Positions 7,761 through 14,175 of a stretch of DNA of 16,055 bases are shown piece by piece (the stretch's first letter is position 1; each line of letters begins with the position of its first letter). Where the stretch lies: assembly GCA_028701945.1 (NCBI GenBank), contig JAQVPT010000044.1, positions 1-16,055 on the forward strand. The letters are read 5' to 3'. Both the position numbers and the translations under genes were made by a program. This stretch comes from Bacteroidales bacterium. GTDB lineage: Bacteria; Bacteroidota; Bacteroidia; Bacteroidales; ML635J-15. The notes beneath the pieces are model-generated. The model saw only the letters and a program-made list of their open reading frames with translations, had not been told where the DNA came from and ran no database searches.

Positions 7761-8312
7761 TTAGAATTTTAGTGTGCAACCAATTCCGAGCATTGGCGTT
7801 CGAGTGAAGTAATTATTTATTGGTTGTGGTAAAATTCGTAAACTCAGGTCATCGGTAATATCAAAATCAAATAAATTGGCGTCAACATTTGCATCAACAA
7901 TTTGTATTGCATAAAAAAGAGCTGTTGCGATTATGCAAAGGTCTCTGTTTTTACGATAATTGTCCATGTAATTTAGTATTGCTTGGTCATTGTATATTTG
8001 CGAACCATTTATTGTAAATTCGTCTTCTTGTCCGTCTAATCGTTGTAATAACGCAGTCTTATATCGGTTAAATTCTTGTTGGTTTTGTATCGCTATATAT
8101 GAAAATGTGCCCATCCCTGCATAAACGATGGGAATTTTCCAGTATTTTTTATTGTAAAACTGTCCAAGTCCTGGCAAAATGGCCGAGTAAATTGTTGCTT
8201 TTCGGGGCGAATGAGCTTGTTCCGGGTCTTTTTTTGTTTTTTGTGCCGGACAAACATGCCAAACAAGCATTAAAATTGTTAGGATGACTACTATTTTTGA
8301 AATTATTTTCAA
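7761..8312 (-). CDS. DUF5683 domain-containing protein
   Basis: Protein of 183 residues whose function is not established. Residues 1-23 look like a signal peptide or anchor ending CPAQ. The family block follows: HSPRKATIYSAILPGLGQFYN and KKYWKIPIVYAG (about residues 34-67), with apolar segments near 63-75 and 124-138, suggesting membrane association. The only start that gives a complete signal sequence is TTG at 8312; the first in-frame ATG (residue 15) would cut the hydrophobic core in half. It is 3 bases after parB and 2 bases before the transglycosylase gene. As far as I recall, DUF5683 genes commonly sit next to parAB in this phylum, so a role at the envelope coupled to cell division or segregation is a reasonable guess only. 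Confidence 0.88.
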   Translation of the reverse strand: MKIISKIVVILTILMLVWHVCPAQKTKKDPEQAHSPRKATIYSAILPGLGQFYNKKYWKIPIVYAGMGTFSYIAIQNQQEFNRYKTALLQRLDGQEDEFTINGSQIYNDQAILNYMDNYRKNRDLCIIATALFYAIQIVDANVDANLFDFDITDDLSLRILPQPINNYFTRTPMLGIGCTLKF

Positions 8313-8315
8313 ATC

Positions 8316-9188
8316 CTAGGTATTTAGTTTATCAAGAATTGCAATTATTCTTTCTAGTTCACCATCGTTTTTAAAAGGAATTGTAATTTTTCCGTTACCT
8401 TTTGCATTCCGCTTAAAACCAATGTCAGTAGCAAAAAAGTTTGAAAGATGTTTTTGTAGTTGTTCATAATCTTCGGCTGTTGCTGGAACGGTTTTTCTAA
8501 TTGTTTCTGTCTTTTCTTTGTTAAGCTCTCTGATTATATCTTCAACTCTTCTTACGGAGAAATCATATTTTAGTATTTGATCATATATCATTAGTTGAGT
8601 TTCTTCGTCTTTAATTGAGATTAAAGCTCGTGCATGACCCATTGATATTTTTTCTTCCTTTATTCCTAATTGAACTTTGGCAGGGAGATTAAGAAGACGT
8701 GTGTAATTAGAAATTGTTGAACGTTTTTTTCCAATCCTCTGACTTAGAGCCTCTTGTGTAAGTTTACATTCTTCCATTAGTCGTTGATAGCTTATTGCGA
8801 CTTCGATTGCGTTAAGGTCTTCGCGTTGGATGTTCTCAACTAGAGCCATTTCTAACATTCCTTGATCGTCTGCAACTCTTATATAAGCTGGGATTTTTTT
8901 CAGGCCTGCGAGTTTTGATGCACGTAATCTTCGTTCACCCGAAATAAGCTGAAATTTTCCTGTTTCAAGATACCTTACTGTAATCGGTTGAATAACACCA
9001 AGTTCTTTAATTGAATCTGCCAGCTCCTGTAGAGCTTCTTCGTCAAAAGTAGATCTGGGTTGAAACGGATTTGCTTCTATTAGTTCGATTTGTATTTCGT
9101 TTGCTTCCCGTTGTCTGTCGTTGTTAGATCCGGCATTCGTGTCAATAAGAGCATCCAGACCTCTTCCCAAAGCATTTTTCTTTGCCAT
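8316..9188 (-). CDS. parB: Chromosome-partitioning protein ParB
   Basis: CTP-dependent DNA clamp that loads at parS sites and works with ParA in origin segregation. It has 290 residues. The N-terminus has the ParA-contacting motif LGRGLDALI (7-15). The ParB/Srx domain includes NPFQPR (40-45), the CTP-binding GERRLRA (84-90) and ENIQRED (118-124). A helix-turn-helix for parS recognition lies at about 143-165, followed by MGHARALIS (183-191), and the C-terminal dimerisation part ends at LDKLNT. All nucleotide-binding motifs are intact. The ATG lies one base after the parA stop. No good parS site is present within the gene, although these often lie near parAB. Confidence 0.97.
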   Translation of the reverse strand: MAKKNALGRGLDALIDTNAGSNNDRQREANEIQIELIEANPFQPRSTFDEEALQELADSIKELGVIQPITVRYLETGKFQLISGERRLRASKLAGLKKIPAYIRVADDQGMLEMALVENIQREDLNAIEVAISYQRLMEECKLTQEALSQRIGKKRSTISNYTRLLNLPAKVQLGIKEEKISMGHARALISIKDEETQLMIYDQILKYDFSVRRVEDIIRELNKEKTETIRKTVPATAEDYEQLQKHLSNFFATDIGFKRNAKGNGKITIPFKNDGELERIIAILDKLNT

Positions 9189-9189
9189 A

Positions 9190-9990
9190 TTATTTTATTA
9201 CTTTTTCTTCTTCGTTAATTTTTGTCATATTATTTCTTTGCAGGAATTCTCGAGCAAGGTTTAGATAGTTTTCGGCTCCTTTGGAGGCTATATCATAATC
9301 AAAAATTGTTTGTCCAAAACTAGGAGCTTCGCCAAGTTTTACATTACGGTGTATAATTGTTTGAAAAACCATTTTGTCGAAATGTTTTCTTACTTCGTCC
9401 AATATTTGATCTGAGAGGCGTAAACGTGAGTCGTACATTGTCATTACAAATCCTTCGATGTCTAATTCGGGGTTGAGATGTCCTTGTACTATGCGTATTG
9501 TATTAAGAAGTTTACCAAGTCCTTCGAGAGCGAAATATTCGCATTGTACTGGTATCATAACTGAGTCAGATGCTGTAAGTGCGTTTACAACAATTAGTCC
9601 TAAGGATGGCGAACAGTCTATTAGTATATAATCATATTTATCCTTAACTTTTTCGAGAACATATTTTAGTACTTTCTCTCGGTTCGGCAAATCCAGCATT
9701 TCGATTTCTGCACCCACTAAATCGATATGGCTAGGTAGTAAGTCCAAGTTTGCCATGCTGGAGGATAGAATCACATTCTCCGGTTCCTCGTCTCGAATAA
9801 GTGTTTCGTAAAGTCCTGTTCTGATATTTCTAACATCAAACCCAAGTCCCGAAGTTGCATTTGCCTGAGGATCCGCATCCACCACTAATACTTTTTTTTC
9901 CAAAACAGCAAGACTTGCAGCGAGATTAATTGCTGTTGTTGTTTTTCCAACTCCACCTTTTTGATTAGCTAATGTAATGATTTTACCCAT
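9190..9990 (-). CDS. parA: Chromosome-partitioning ATPase ParA (Soj)
   Basis: Dimer-forming ATPase that binds DNA non-specifically and moves ParB-parS complexes. It has 266 residues. The deviant Walker A is KGGVGKTT (11-18, signature lysine K11, catalytic K16). DADPQANATSGLG begins at 38, and the Walker B-like segment ILIDCSPSLG contains D125. Length and lack of an N-terminal helix-turn-helix indicate the chromosomal (type Ib-like, Soj) form, not a plasmid type Ia ParA. It heads a five-gene cluster with parB, DUF5683, a lytic transglycosylase and ddl. A promoter with an internal dyad lies immediately upstream. ATG start at 9990, directly before the nucleotide-binding fold. Confidence 0.97.
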   Translation of the reverse strand: MGKIITLANQKGGVGKTTTAINLAASLAVLEKKVLVVDADPQANATSGLGFDVRNIRTGLYETLIRDEEPENVILSSSMANLDLLPSHIDLVGAEIEMLDLPNREKVLKYVLEKVKDKYDYILIDCSPSLGLIVVNALTASDSVMIPVQCEYFALEGLGKLLNTIRIVQGHLNPELDIEGFVMTMYDSRLRLSDQILDEVRKHFDKMVFQTIIHRNVKLGEAPSFGQTIFDYDIASKGAENYLNLAREFLQRNNMTKINEEEKVIK

Positions 9991-10014
9991 TTTCCCTTTG
10001 TTTTAATTGAACCC

Positions 10015-10022
10015 CAAATTTA
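10015..10022 (-). promoter_or_regulatory. Predicted -7 element of the parAB operon
   Basis: On the minus strand this reads TAAATTTG, matching TAnnTTTG, 24 bases before the parA ATG. The -33 region (about 10042-10048) is T-rich but lacks a clear TTTG. The same octamer TAAATTTG precedes the TPR-protein gene. Confidence 0.55.
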
Positions 10023-10025
10023 CAT

Positions 10026-10040
10026 TAATTACAGTAATTA
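10026..10040. promoter_or_regulatory. Dyad in the parA promoter spacer, possible operator
   Basis: TAATTACAGTAATTA is a perfect 7-base inverted repeat around one central base. It begins 3 bases upstream of the predicted -7 element of parA, so a protein bound there would cover the promoter. AT-rich dyads occur by chance, so the operator role is inference. Confidence 0.35.
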
Positions 10041-10129
10041 TTATAAAATCAGATCTCCTACTTTTTAACATTATTAACAATTTATTTTTATTGGAATTTA
10101 AGTTCCTGTGTATCACGTGCTTGTAAATG

Positions 10130-10693
10130 TTAATTGTTGATACTTTCTAAATATTTTATTATGTCTGCAATTGTATTAATGTTTTGTGGAACTCCGTATC
10201 CTTGTTGTCTTTCAACGAACTCGTATAGTTTTGCTCTGTTGTAAACATTATCTTTGTTATCAGTTTTAATTTTGAGGATACTGTCATTATAAACGAGAAA
10301 ATAGCCTTTAAAGTATGTTCCACTAGTTTTGCAAGCACATGTTTTTGCCTGATATTTTGTTTCTGCTAGCATTATTGAGTTTCCTCCTAAACTGTGCCCA
10401 AAACTATATGATTCCATTCCGTAGGTTGCTTCATCAAAATGCAATCTCATATATGTAAAGTTTGTGCTTTCAACTAGTTTAGTTTCCTCAGGAATTAGTA
10501 TTTCAGTTTTTGAATTTAGTTCTTCTTTTGCTTTAATAAAGTTGTAATATGAGTTTTTTCGTGCTTTAACAAACATTTCTTTTTCAGAGTCATCATAATA
10601 AATTATTCTTGCTTTTTCCCAATTTTTTTCTGAAACGCATGAGACAAATATCAAAATTACCGATAGTAAGATTATGATGTTATATTTTTGCAC
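10130..10693 (-). CDS. Small hypothetical lipoprotein
   Basis: I do not recognise this 187-residue protein. It has a lipoprotein signal: a short basic start, a hydrophobic core and the lipobox IFVS-C19. The mature part begins with charged residues and looks like a mixed alpha/beta soluble domain; a Cys-x-Cys pair (C118 and C120, in TCACKTSG) and tyrosine-rich strands follow (FKGYFLVYNDS). The C-terminus is polar and helical. The start is GTG at 10693, which overlaps the end of ribH by 14 bases; no other start keeps the signal sequence, so GTG is well supported. It is probably co-transcribed with ribH, but nothing ties it to riboflavin synthesis. Confidence 0.8.
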   Translation of the reverse strand: MQKYNIIILLSVILIFVSCVSEKNWEKARIIYYDDSEKEMFVKARKNSYYNFIKAKEELNSKTEILIPEETKLVESTNFTYMRLHFDEATYGMESYSFGHSLGGNSIMLAETKYQAKTCACKTSGTYFKGYFLVYNDSILKIKTDNKDNVYNRAKLYEFVERQQGYGVPQNINTIADIIKYLESINN

Positions 10694-11195
10694 TTTTGAT
10701 TAGGTCGTTTTTTATTTGTATCATTTTAAGTGCCGCAACAGTGGCTTCGACACCTTTGTTTCCGTGTTTACCACCAGCACGATCTAAAGCTTGTTGTTGG
10801 TTGTTGGTTGTTAAAATGCCAAAAGCAACAGGAACTCCTGTGTCTAGGTTTACGCTCATTATTCCTTGGGTAATGCCAGAACATACGTAATCAAAATGTT
10901 TTGTTTCTCCTTGTATAACGCAGCCTAGGCAAATTACGGCATCTACTCTGCCATATTTTATCATGTATTGTGCAGCTTGAGCAAGTTCAAAACTACCTGG
11001 TACCGATTTTAATAAAATATCTTTATTGTTAAATCCATATTTTTTTAGCGTGTCTATTGCAGCTTCTGCGAGATTAGCTGTTATTTCTTGATTCCATTCG
11101 GAAACAGCGATTCCGATTTTGTAATCTGTATTTGCTGTTTGTTTTGCAATTCCAGTTTCGGAGTAAATTGATAAACTTTTTAGTTCGCTTGCCAT
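10680..11195 (-). CDS. ribH: 6,7-dimethyl-8-ribityllumazine synthase
   Basis: Penultimate enzyme of riboflavin synthesis; it condenses 5-amino-6-ribitylaminouracil with 3,4-dihydroxy-2-butanone 4-phosphate and usually assembles as pentamers or icosahedra. It has 171 residues, slightly long because of about 20 extra N-terminal residues. Signature blocks are the substrate-binding SEWN (32-35), PGSFEL (66-71), GCVIQGETKHFDYV (91-104, with the catalytic histidine H100), FGILTTN (125-131) and the phosphate-site DRAGGKHGNKG (138-148). It lies downstream of the TPR-protein gene, but an intrinsic terminator stands in between, 17 bases upstream of its ATG. The last 14 bases overlap the GTG of the next lipoprotein gene. 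No other rib gene is in the window. Confidence 0.97.
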   Translation of the reverse strand: MASELKSLSIYSETGIAKQTANTDYKIGIAVSEWNQEITANLAEAAIDTLKKYGFNNKDILLKSVPGSFELAQAAQYMIKYGRVDAVICLGCVIQGETKHFDYVCSGITQGIMSVNLDTGVPVAFGILTTNNQQQALDRAGGKHGNKGVEATVAALKMIQIKNDLIKSAKI

Positions 11196-11202
11196 ATTGT
11201 TA

Positions 11203-11227
11203 TAAAAAAATGGGGCTTAAAAGCCCC
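11203..11227 (-). terminator. Intrinsic terminator after the TPR gene, just upstream of ribH
   Basis: On the minus strand, GGGGCTT-TT-AAGCCCC (11227 down to 11212) forms a G/C-rich stem of six to seven pairs, followed by A and seven T (11210 to 11204). This is a textbook rho-independent terminator for transcription coming from the TPR-protein gene. Its T-run ends only 8 bases before the ribH ATG. Confidence 0.85.
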
Positions 11228-11248
11228 TATTATTTAAAAATGTTTTTG

Positions 11249-11938
11249 TTAAAGTTTCATTTCACAACGTTTGATGTATTTTTCTGCTTCTCGTTGTTGA
11301 GGTGTTTCAAAATATTCTGTCTCAATACGTTTGTAAATATTTATTGCTTCTTGATAATTTTCTAGTAATTCGTAAGTCTGCCCGGCTTTCATTAAAAATA
11401 TCGGACTTAGGAACTCATTGTCAGCATGTTTTGCTGCATCGAGATAGCTTTTCAATGCTTTGTCCATATCGCCAAGTTCCATGTTTGCATCACCAATTAG
11501 ATTTATCGCCATTGCACGAACCATAGGGTCTTTGCTTTTAAAACGTTTAAAATTGTCTATTGCAGATTCAAAATCGCCAGTACGCATATAGCAAACTCCA
11601 GCATAGTATTTTGCAGCATTTCCCATCGGAGTTCTACCGTAATCATCTATAATGTCGATAAATCCAGGATATGCACCGTCTCCGTTAAGGGCAAGATTAA
11701 AAGAGTCTTGCTGGAAATAAAACTCGGCTTTGTATGACTCTGACCATGCTTCTTGAATACGAGGTTCGTGAATAAATTTGAAATAGCTGATTACTAATAA
11801 CACTACAACTAAAATTCCTGCTAAACCATATATAAAGGCTTTTTGGTTGGTTTCAATGAAATTTTCTGCACGACTCAATGCTGATTCTACAGTCTTAAAT
11901 CCATCATTCTCCGGAGTATTCTTCTTCTTTTTTGCCAT
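11249..11938 (-). CDS. Membrane-anchored tetratricopeptide repeat protein
   Basis: Protein of 229 residues: a lysine-rich cytoplasmic N-terminus, one transmembrane helix at about 34-54 (AFIYGLAGILVVVLLVISYF), then helical repeats. The TPR signature is clear from about residue 108: AKYYAGVCYMRTGDFESAIDNF, AINLIGDANMELGDMDKALKSYLDAA and AGQTYELLENYQEAINIYKR follow one another. The layout recalls YfgM, an E. coli protein linked to the Sec translocon and periplasmic chaperones, but this is similarity of architecture only. The frame opens at GTG (11944), yet ATG at 11938 starting MAKKKK is the likelier start. A terminator follows the gene before ribH. Its promoter faces a 381-base region shared with dnaX. 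Confidence 0.85.
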   Translation of the reverse strand: MAKKKKNTPENDGFKTVESALSRAENFIETNQKAFIYGLAGILVVVLLVISYFKFIHEPRIQEAWSESYKAEFYFQQDSFNLALNGDGAYPGFIDIIDDYGRTPMGNAAKYYAGVCYMRTGDFESAIDNFKRFKSKDPMVRAMAINLIGDANMELGDMDKALKSYLDAAKHADNEFLSPIFLMKAGQTYELLENYQEAINIYKRIETEYFETPQQREAEKYIKRCEMKL

Positions 11939-11971
11939 TTTCACTTAAATTAATTTCATTTTTTAAGGCTG

Positions 11972-11979
11972 CAAATTTA
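11972..11979 (-). promoter_or_regulatory. Predicted -7 element of the TPR-protein gene
   Basis: On the minus strand this reads TAAATTTG, matching TAnnTTTG, with a T-run at about 12000-12005 some 20 bases upstream in the -33 position. It is 33 bases before the ATG at 11938, which favours that start. Confidence 0.55.
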
Positions 11980-12298
11980 ATCTATTTAATCGAATTATTA
12001 AAAAACTGAGTAATATTTTTTATTTTTTTAAACTTTTTTAGTGTTTATAAGCCTTTAACTATCATTTTTATTGATGTTTTGTTTCGCATTAAGCCGATTT
12101 GGTGCTTGTTTGGTGTTTTTTAATGACTTTTTTGCAAAATTGTAAAATATTCTCCAAATAAATTCTTTTTGCTATCAATTTTCATAACAAATCGTGTTTT
12201 TGCACTGTTTTAAACTAAAAATGGTGTTGTGAAACATGTTTGACTAATCTTTTTATCAACAATATACAACAAAAGTTTTATCACTAAGAGCGTTTTGT

Positions 12299-12306
12299 TA
12301 TTTTTG
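12299..12306 (+). promoter_or_regulatory. Predicted -7 element of dnaX
   Basis: TATTTTTG matches TAnnTTTG; GTTTTA at 12275-12280, about 19 bases upstream, may be the -33 region. The ATG is 19 bases downstream, so the leader would be short. Confidence 0.55.
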
Positions 12307-12325
12307 TAAAAAATATGTAATTAAG

Positions 12326-14155
12326 ATGGATGATTATATCGTATCAGCTCGTAAATACCGCCCCGACAATTTTGTATCGGTTGTTGGACAGGATTCTATT
12401 ACAAAAACTTTAAAAAACTCAATAAAGACAAATCAGCTTGCTCAGGCATATTTGTTTTGTGGTCCTCGTGGAGTTGGTAAAACTACTTGTGCTCGTATAT
12501 TTGCTAAAACAATTAATTGTAGCAATGTAAACTCTGACTATGAGGCATGTAACGAATGCGAGTCTTGTGTTGCATTTAATAAATTACGTTCGTTAAATAT
12601 TCATGAGCTTGATGCTGCGTCAAATAACTCTGTTGATGATATCCGAAATCTTATCGACCAAGTTAGGATACCACCACAATTAGGTTCTTATTCGGTATAT
12701 ATTATTGATGAGGTTCACATGCTGTCTAGTGCCGCTTTTAATGCTTTCCTTAAAACACTTGAAGAGCCTCCAAAGCATGTAGTGTTTATTCTTGCAACAA
12801 CCGAAAAACATAAAATTATTCCTACAATTCTTTCGAGATGTCAAATTTTTGATTTTAACAGAATTGGTGTGGACGATATACGCGATAGACTTGAGTTCGT
12901 TGCCGAAAAGGAGAATATTACAGCCGAACACGATGCTTTACAAATTATTGCTCAAAAAGCTGACGGAGCCATGAGAGATGCACTGTCGATATTTGACCAG
13001 ATAGTGAGTTTTAGCGGAAAAGATATAACATATCAAAGTACTATTAAGAATTTAAATGTTCTTGATTATGAGATATATTTCGATATTACTAATGCTTTTC
13101 TTACTGCAAATTACTCGCAAAGTTTGCTAATCTTTGACGATGTAATCAGAAAAGGTTTTGAAGCAAATTATTTTATAACTGGTTTAGCATCTCACTTTAG
13201 GGATTTGCTTATTTGTAAAGATCCAGGAACAGTCGAGCTACTTGAAGTTGGAAAGAAAATCAAAGAAAAATATTTAGAACATGCTCAAAAATCATCGGTT
13301 TCGTTTTTATTCCAGGCTATTGGCATTGCTAATAATGCTGATTTGAATTATAAAGCAAGCCAAAATAAAAGATTGTTGGTTGAGCTGGCTCTTCTAAGTA
13401 TCTGTAATATTGAGAACAAGGCGTTAGTAGATAATACTGAAGCAAAAAAACCTGTTGAAAACAAAAAACCTGAGCAGGAGATTGAAGTCAAACCTGCTGT
13501 TCAAGAAGAATCGGTTCCGCAGAAAAGCGTAATAGCTGAAAGCACTCCAACGCAAACTCAAACGCCAGAGCCGGTTAAAATTGTTGTCGAAAAGCCTGTA
13601 AGCGAGGAACCAGTGAATGTAAAACCTACATCTGTACAATCTGAAAACCTTACTGAACAGAAATCTGCATCAGTTTCAGAAAAAAAGCCGATATACACAG
13701 GGATTTCATTAAAAGATATTGCGAAATCTACTGAAAAAACTGTCGAAATAGACAGTAGCGGTGAACCAATAATTAGTTACAAACATCTTGGTAACGATGA
13801 TTATGATGATGAGAAGCTCAAGTATGTATGGGAAAAATATGCAGAATCAAAAAGTGAAGATCCACGCTTACATTCATTTCTTAAAACTCATGTTCCTGTT
13901 AAAGATTCTGATAATCAGTACTCGGTAACAGTTGAGAATAATCAAATCAAATCAAAATTAGATGCTGAATTGTTTGATACTTTAAAGTTTCTAAAAACCG
14001 AATTAAATAATTGTGAATTTGAATTAGTCTATAAAGTTGGAAATACCGAGCAAGAGAAAGTTTTTAAATCGGATCAGGAGAAATTAGCAGATATGATAAA
14101 ACAAAATCCCGAGGTTAAAAATCTTCGTGACCAGTTAAATCTTGATTTTGAGTAA
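12326..14155 (+). CDS. dnaX: DNA polymerase III subunit gamma/tau
   Basis: ATPase of the sliding-clamp loader, and in its long form the organiser of the replisome. It has 609 residues. The AAA+ part has Walker A GPRGVGKT (46-53), a four-cysteine zinc module (C65, C75, C78, C81), Walker B IIDEVH (126-131) and the SRC arginine-finger motif (160-162). Domain III (about 225-365) mediates oligomerisation. A low-complexity Pro/Glu/Lys/Val linker spans about 370-455, followed by a C-terminal domain with KYVWEKYAE and SFLKTHVPV, seen in other Bacteroidota DnaX as I recall. At the start of the linker the bases 13444-13450 form A-AAA-AAA in frame, and the -1 frame stops after two more codons, so a short gamma-like form of about 377 residues could be made. 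The gene ends 20 bases from convergent glpK. Confidence 0.97.
   Translation: MDDYIVSARKYRPDNFVSVVGQDSITKTLKNSIKTNQLAQAYLFCGPRGVGKTTCARIFAKTINCSNVNSDYEACNECESCVAFNKLRSLNIHELDAASNNSVDDIRNLIDQVRIPPQLGSYSVYIIDEVHMLSSAAFNAFLKTLEEPPKHVVFILATTEKHKIIPTILSRCQIFDFNRIGVDDIRDRLEFVAEKENITAEHDALQIIAQKADGAMRDALSIFDQIVSFSGKDITYQSTIKNLNVLDYEIYFDITNAFLTANYSQSLLIFDDVIRKGFEANYFITGLASHFRDLLICKDPGTVELLEVGKKIKEKYLEHAQKSSVSFLFQAIGIANNADLNYKASQNKRLLVELALLSICNIENKALVDNTEAKKPVENKKPEQEIEVKPAVQEESVPQKSVIAESTPTQTQTPEPVKIVVEKPVSEEPVNVKPTSVQSENLTEQKSASVSEKKPIYTGISLKDIAKSTEKTVEIDSSGEPIISYKHLGNDDYDDEKLKYVWEKYAESKSEDPRLHSFLKTHVPVKDSDNQYSVTVENNQIKSKLDAELFDTLKFLKTELNNCEFELVYKVGNTEQEKVFKSDQEKLADMIKQNPEVKNLRDQLNLDFE
13444..13458 (+). 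other. Candidate slippery heptamer and -1 frame stop in dnaX
   Basis: The codons GCA-AAA-AAA-CCT (Ala373, Lys374, Lys375, Pro376) contain A-AAA-AAA at 13444-13450. A -1 slip continues ACC-TGT-TGA, stopping at 13456-13458. A 6-base stem, AGCAGG (13473-13478) with CCTGCT (13493-13498), lies 22 bases downstream. No Shine-Dalgarno-like stimulator is seen within 15 bases upstream. This parallels E. coli dnaX, where A-AAA-AAG yields gamma; function here is inferred. Confidence 0.45.
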
Positions 14156-14172
14156 AGGATTTGATAATCCTT
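14155..14172. terminator. Small hairpin between convergent dnaX and glpK
   Basis: AAGGATT (14155-14161), loop TGAT, AATCCTT (14166-14172): a perfect 7-base stem that begins at the last base of the dnaX stop codon and ends 3 bases before the glpK stop. It may stop both transcripts, but the stem is AT-rich and no T-tract follows either way. Confidence 0.4.
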
Positions 14173-14175
14173 AAA

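Larger units (their letters stand above)
11945..12325. other. 381-base divergent intergenic region
   Basis: This is the longest gene-free stretch. It holds the predicted promoters of the TPR gene (left) and dnaX (right). Between them it is very AT-rich, with a direct repeat TTTGGTG at 12098-12104 and 12109-12115 (11-base period) and two palindromes, TTTTGCAAAA (12130-12139) and AAACATGTTT (12232-12241). I see no tRNA, riboswitch or credible small ORF. Confidence 0.6.

Noticed and set aside
11132..11526. Plus-strand open frames opposite ribH and the TPR gene
   Set aside because: They are antisense to well-supported genes, cross the terminator hairpin and have no family motifs.
12253..12261. 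TTATCAACA as a DnaA box and possible origin upstream of dnaX
   Set aside because: It is a single one-mismatch box with no cluster of boxes, and dnaX or parAB proximity alone does not mark an origin.
12408..12416. A-AAA-AAC heptamer near the start of dnaX
   Set aside because: It lies at about residue 29 inside the essential ATPase domain; it mainly shows that A-rich heptamers arise by chance in this AT-rich gene.
12680..12974. Short open frames in other frames of dnaX
   Set aside because: They are shadows of the conserved AAA+ coding sequence, with no start context or motif.
13463..13468. A6 run (AAC-AAA-AAA-CCT) as another dnaX slippery site
   Set aside because: The base before the run is C in the frame needed, so re-pairing after a -1 slip would be poor.
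13424..13639. Minus-strand frame opposite the dnaX linker
   Set aside because: Its Phe/Arg/Tyr-rich composition simply mirrors the Lys/Glu/Pro-rich linker codons on the other strand.
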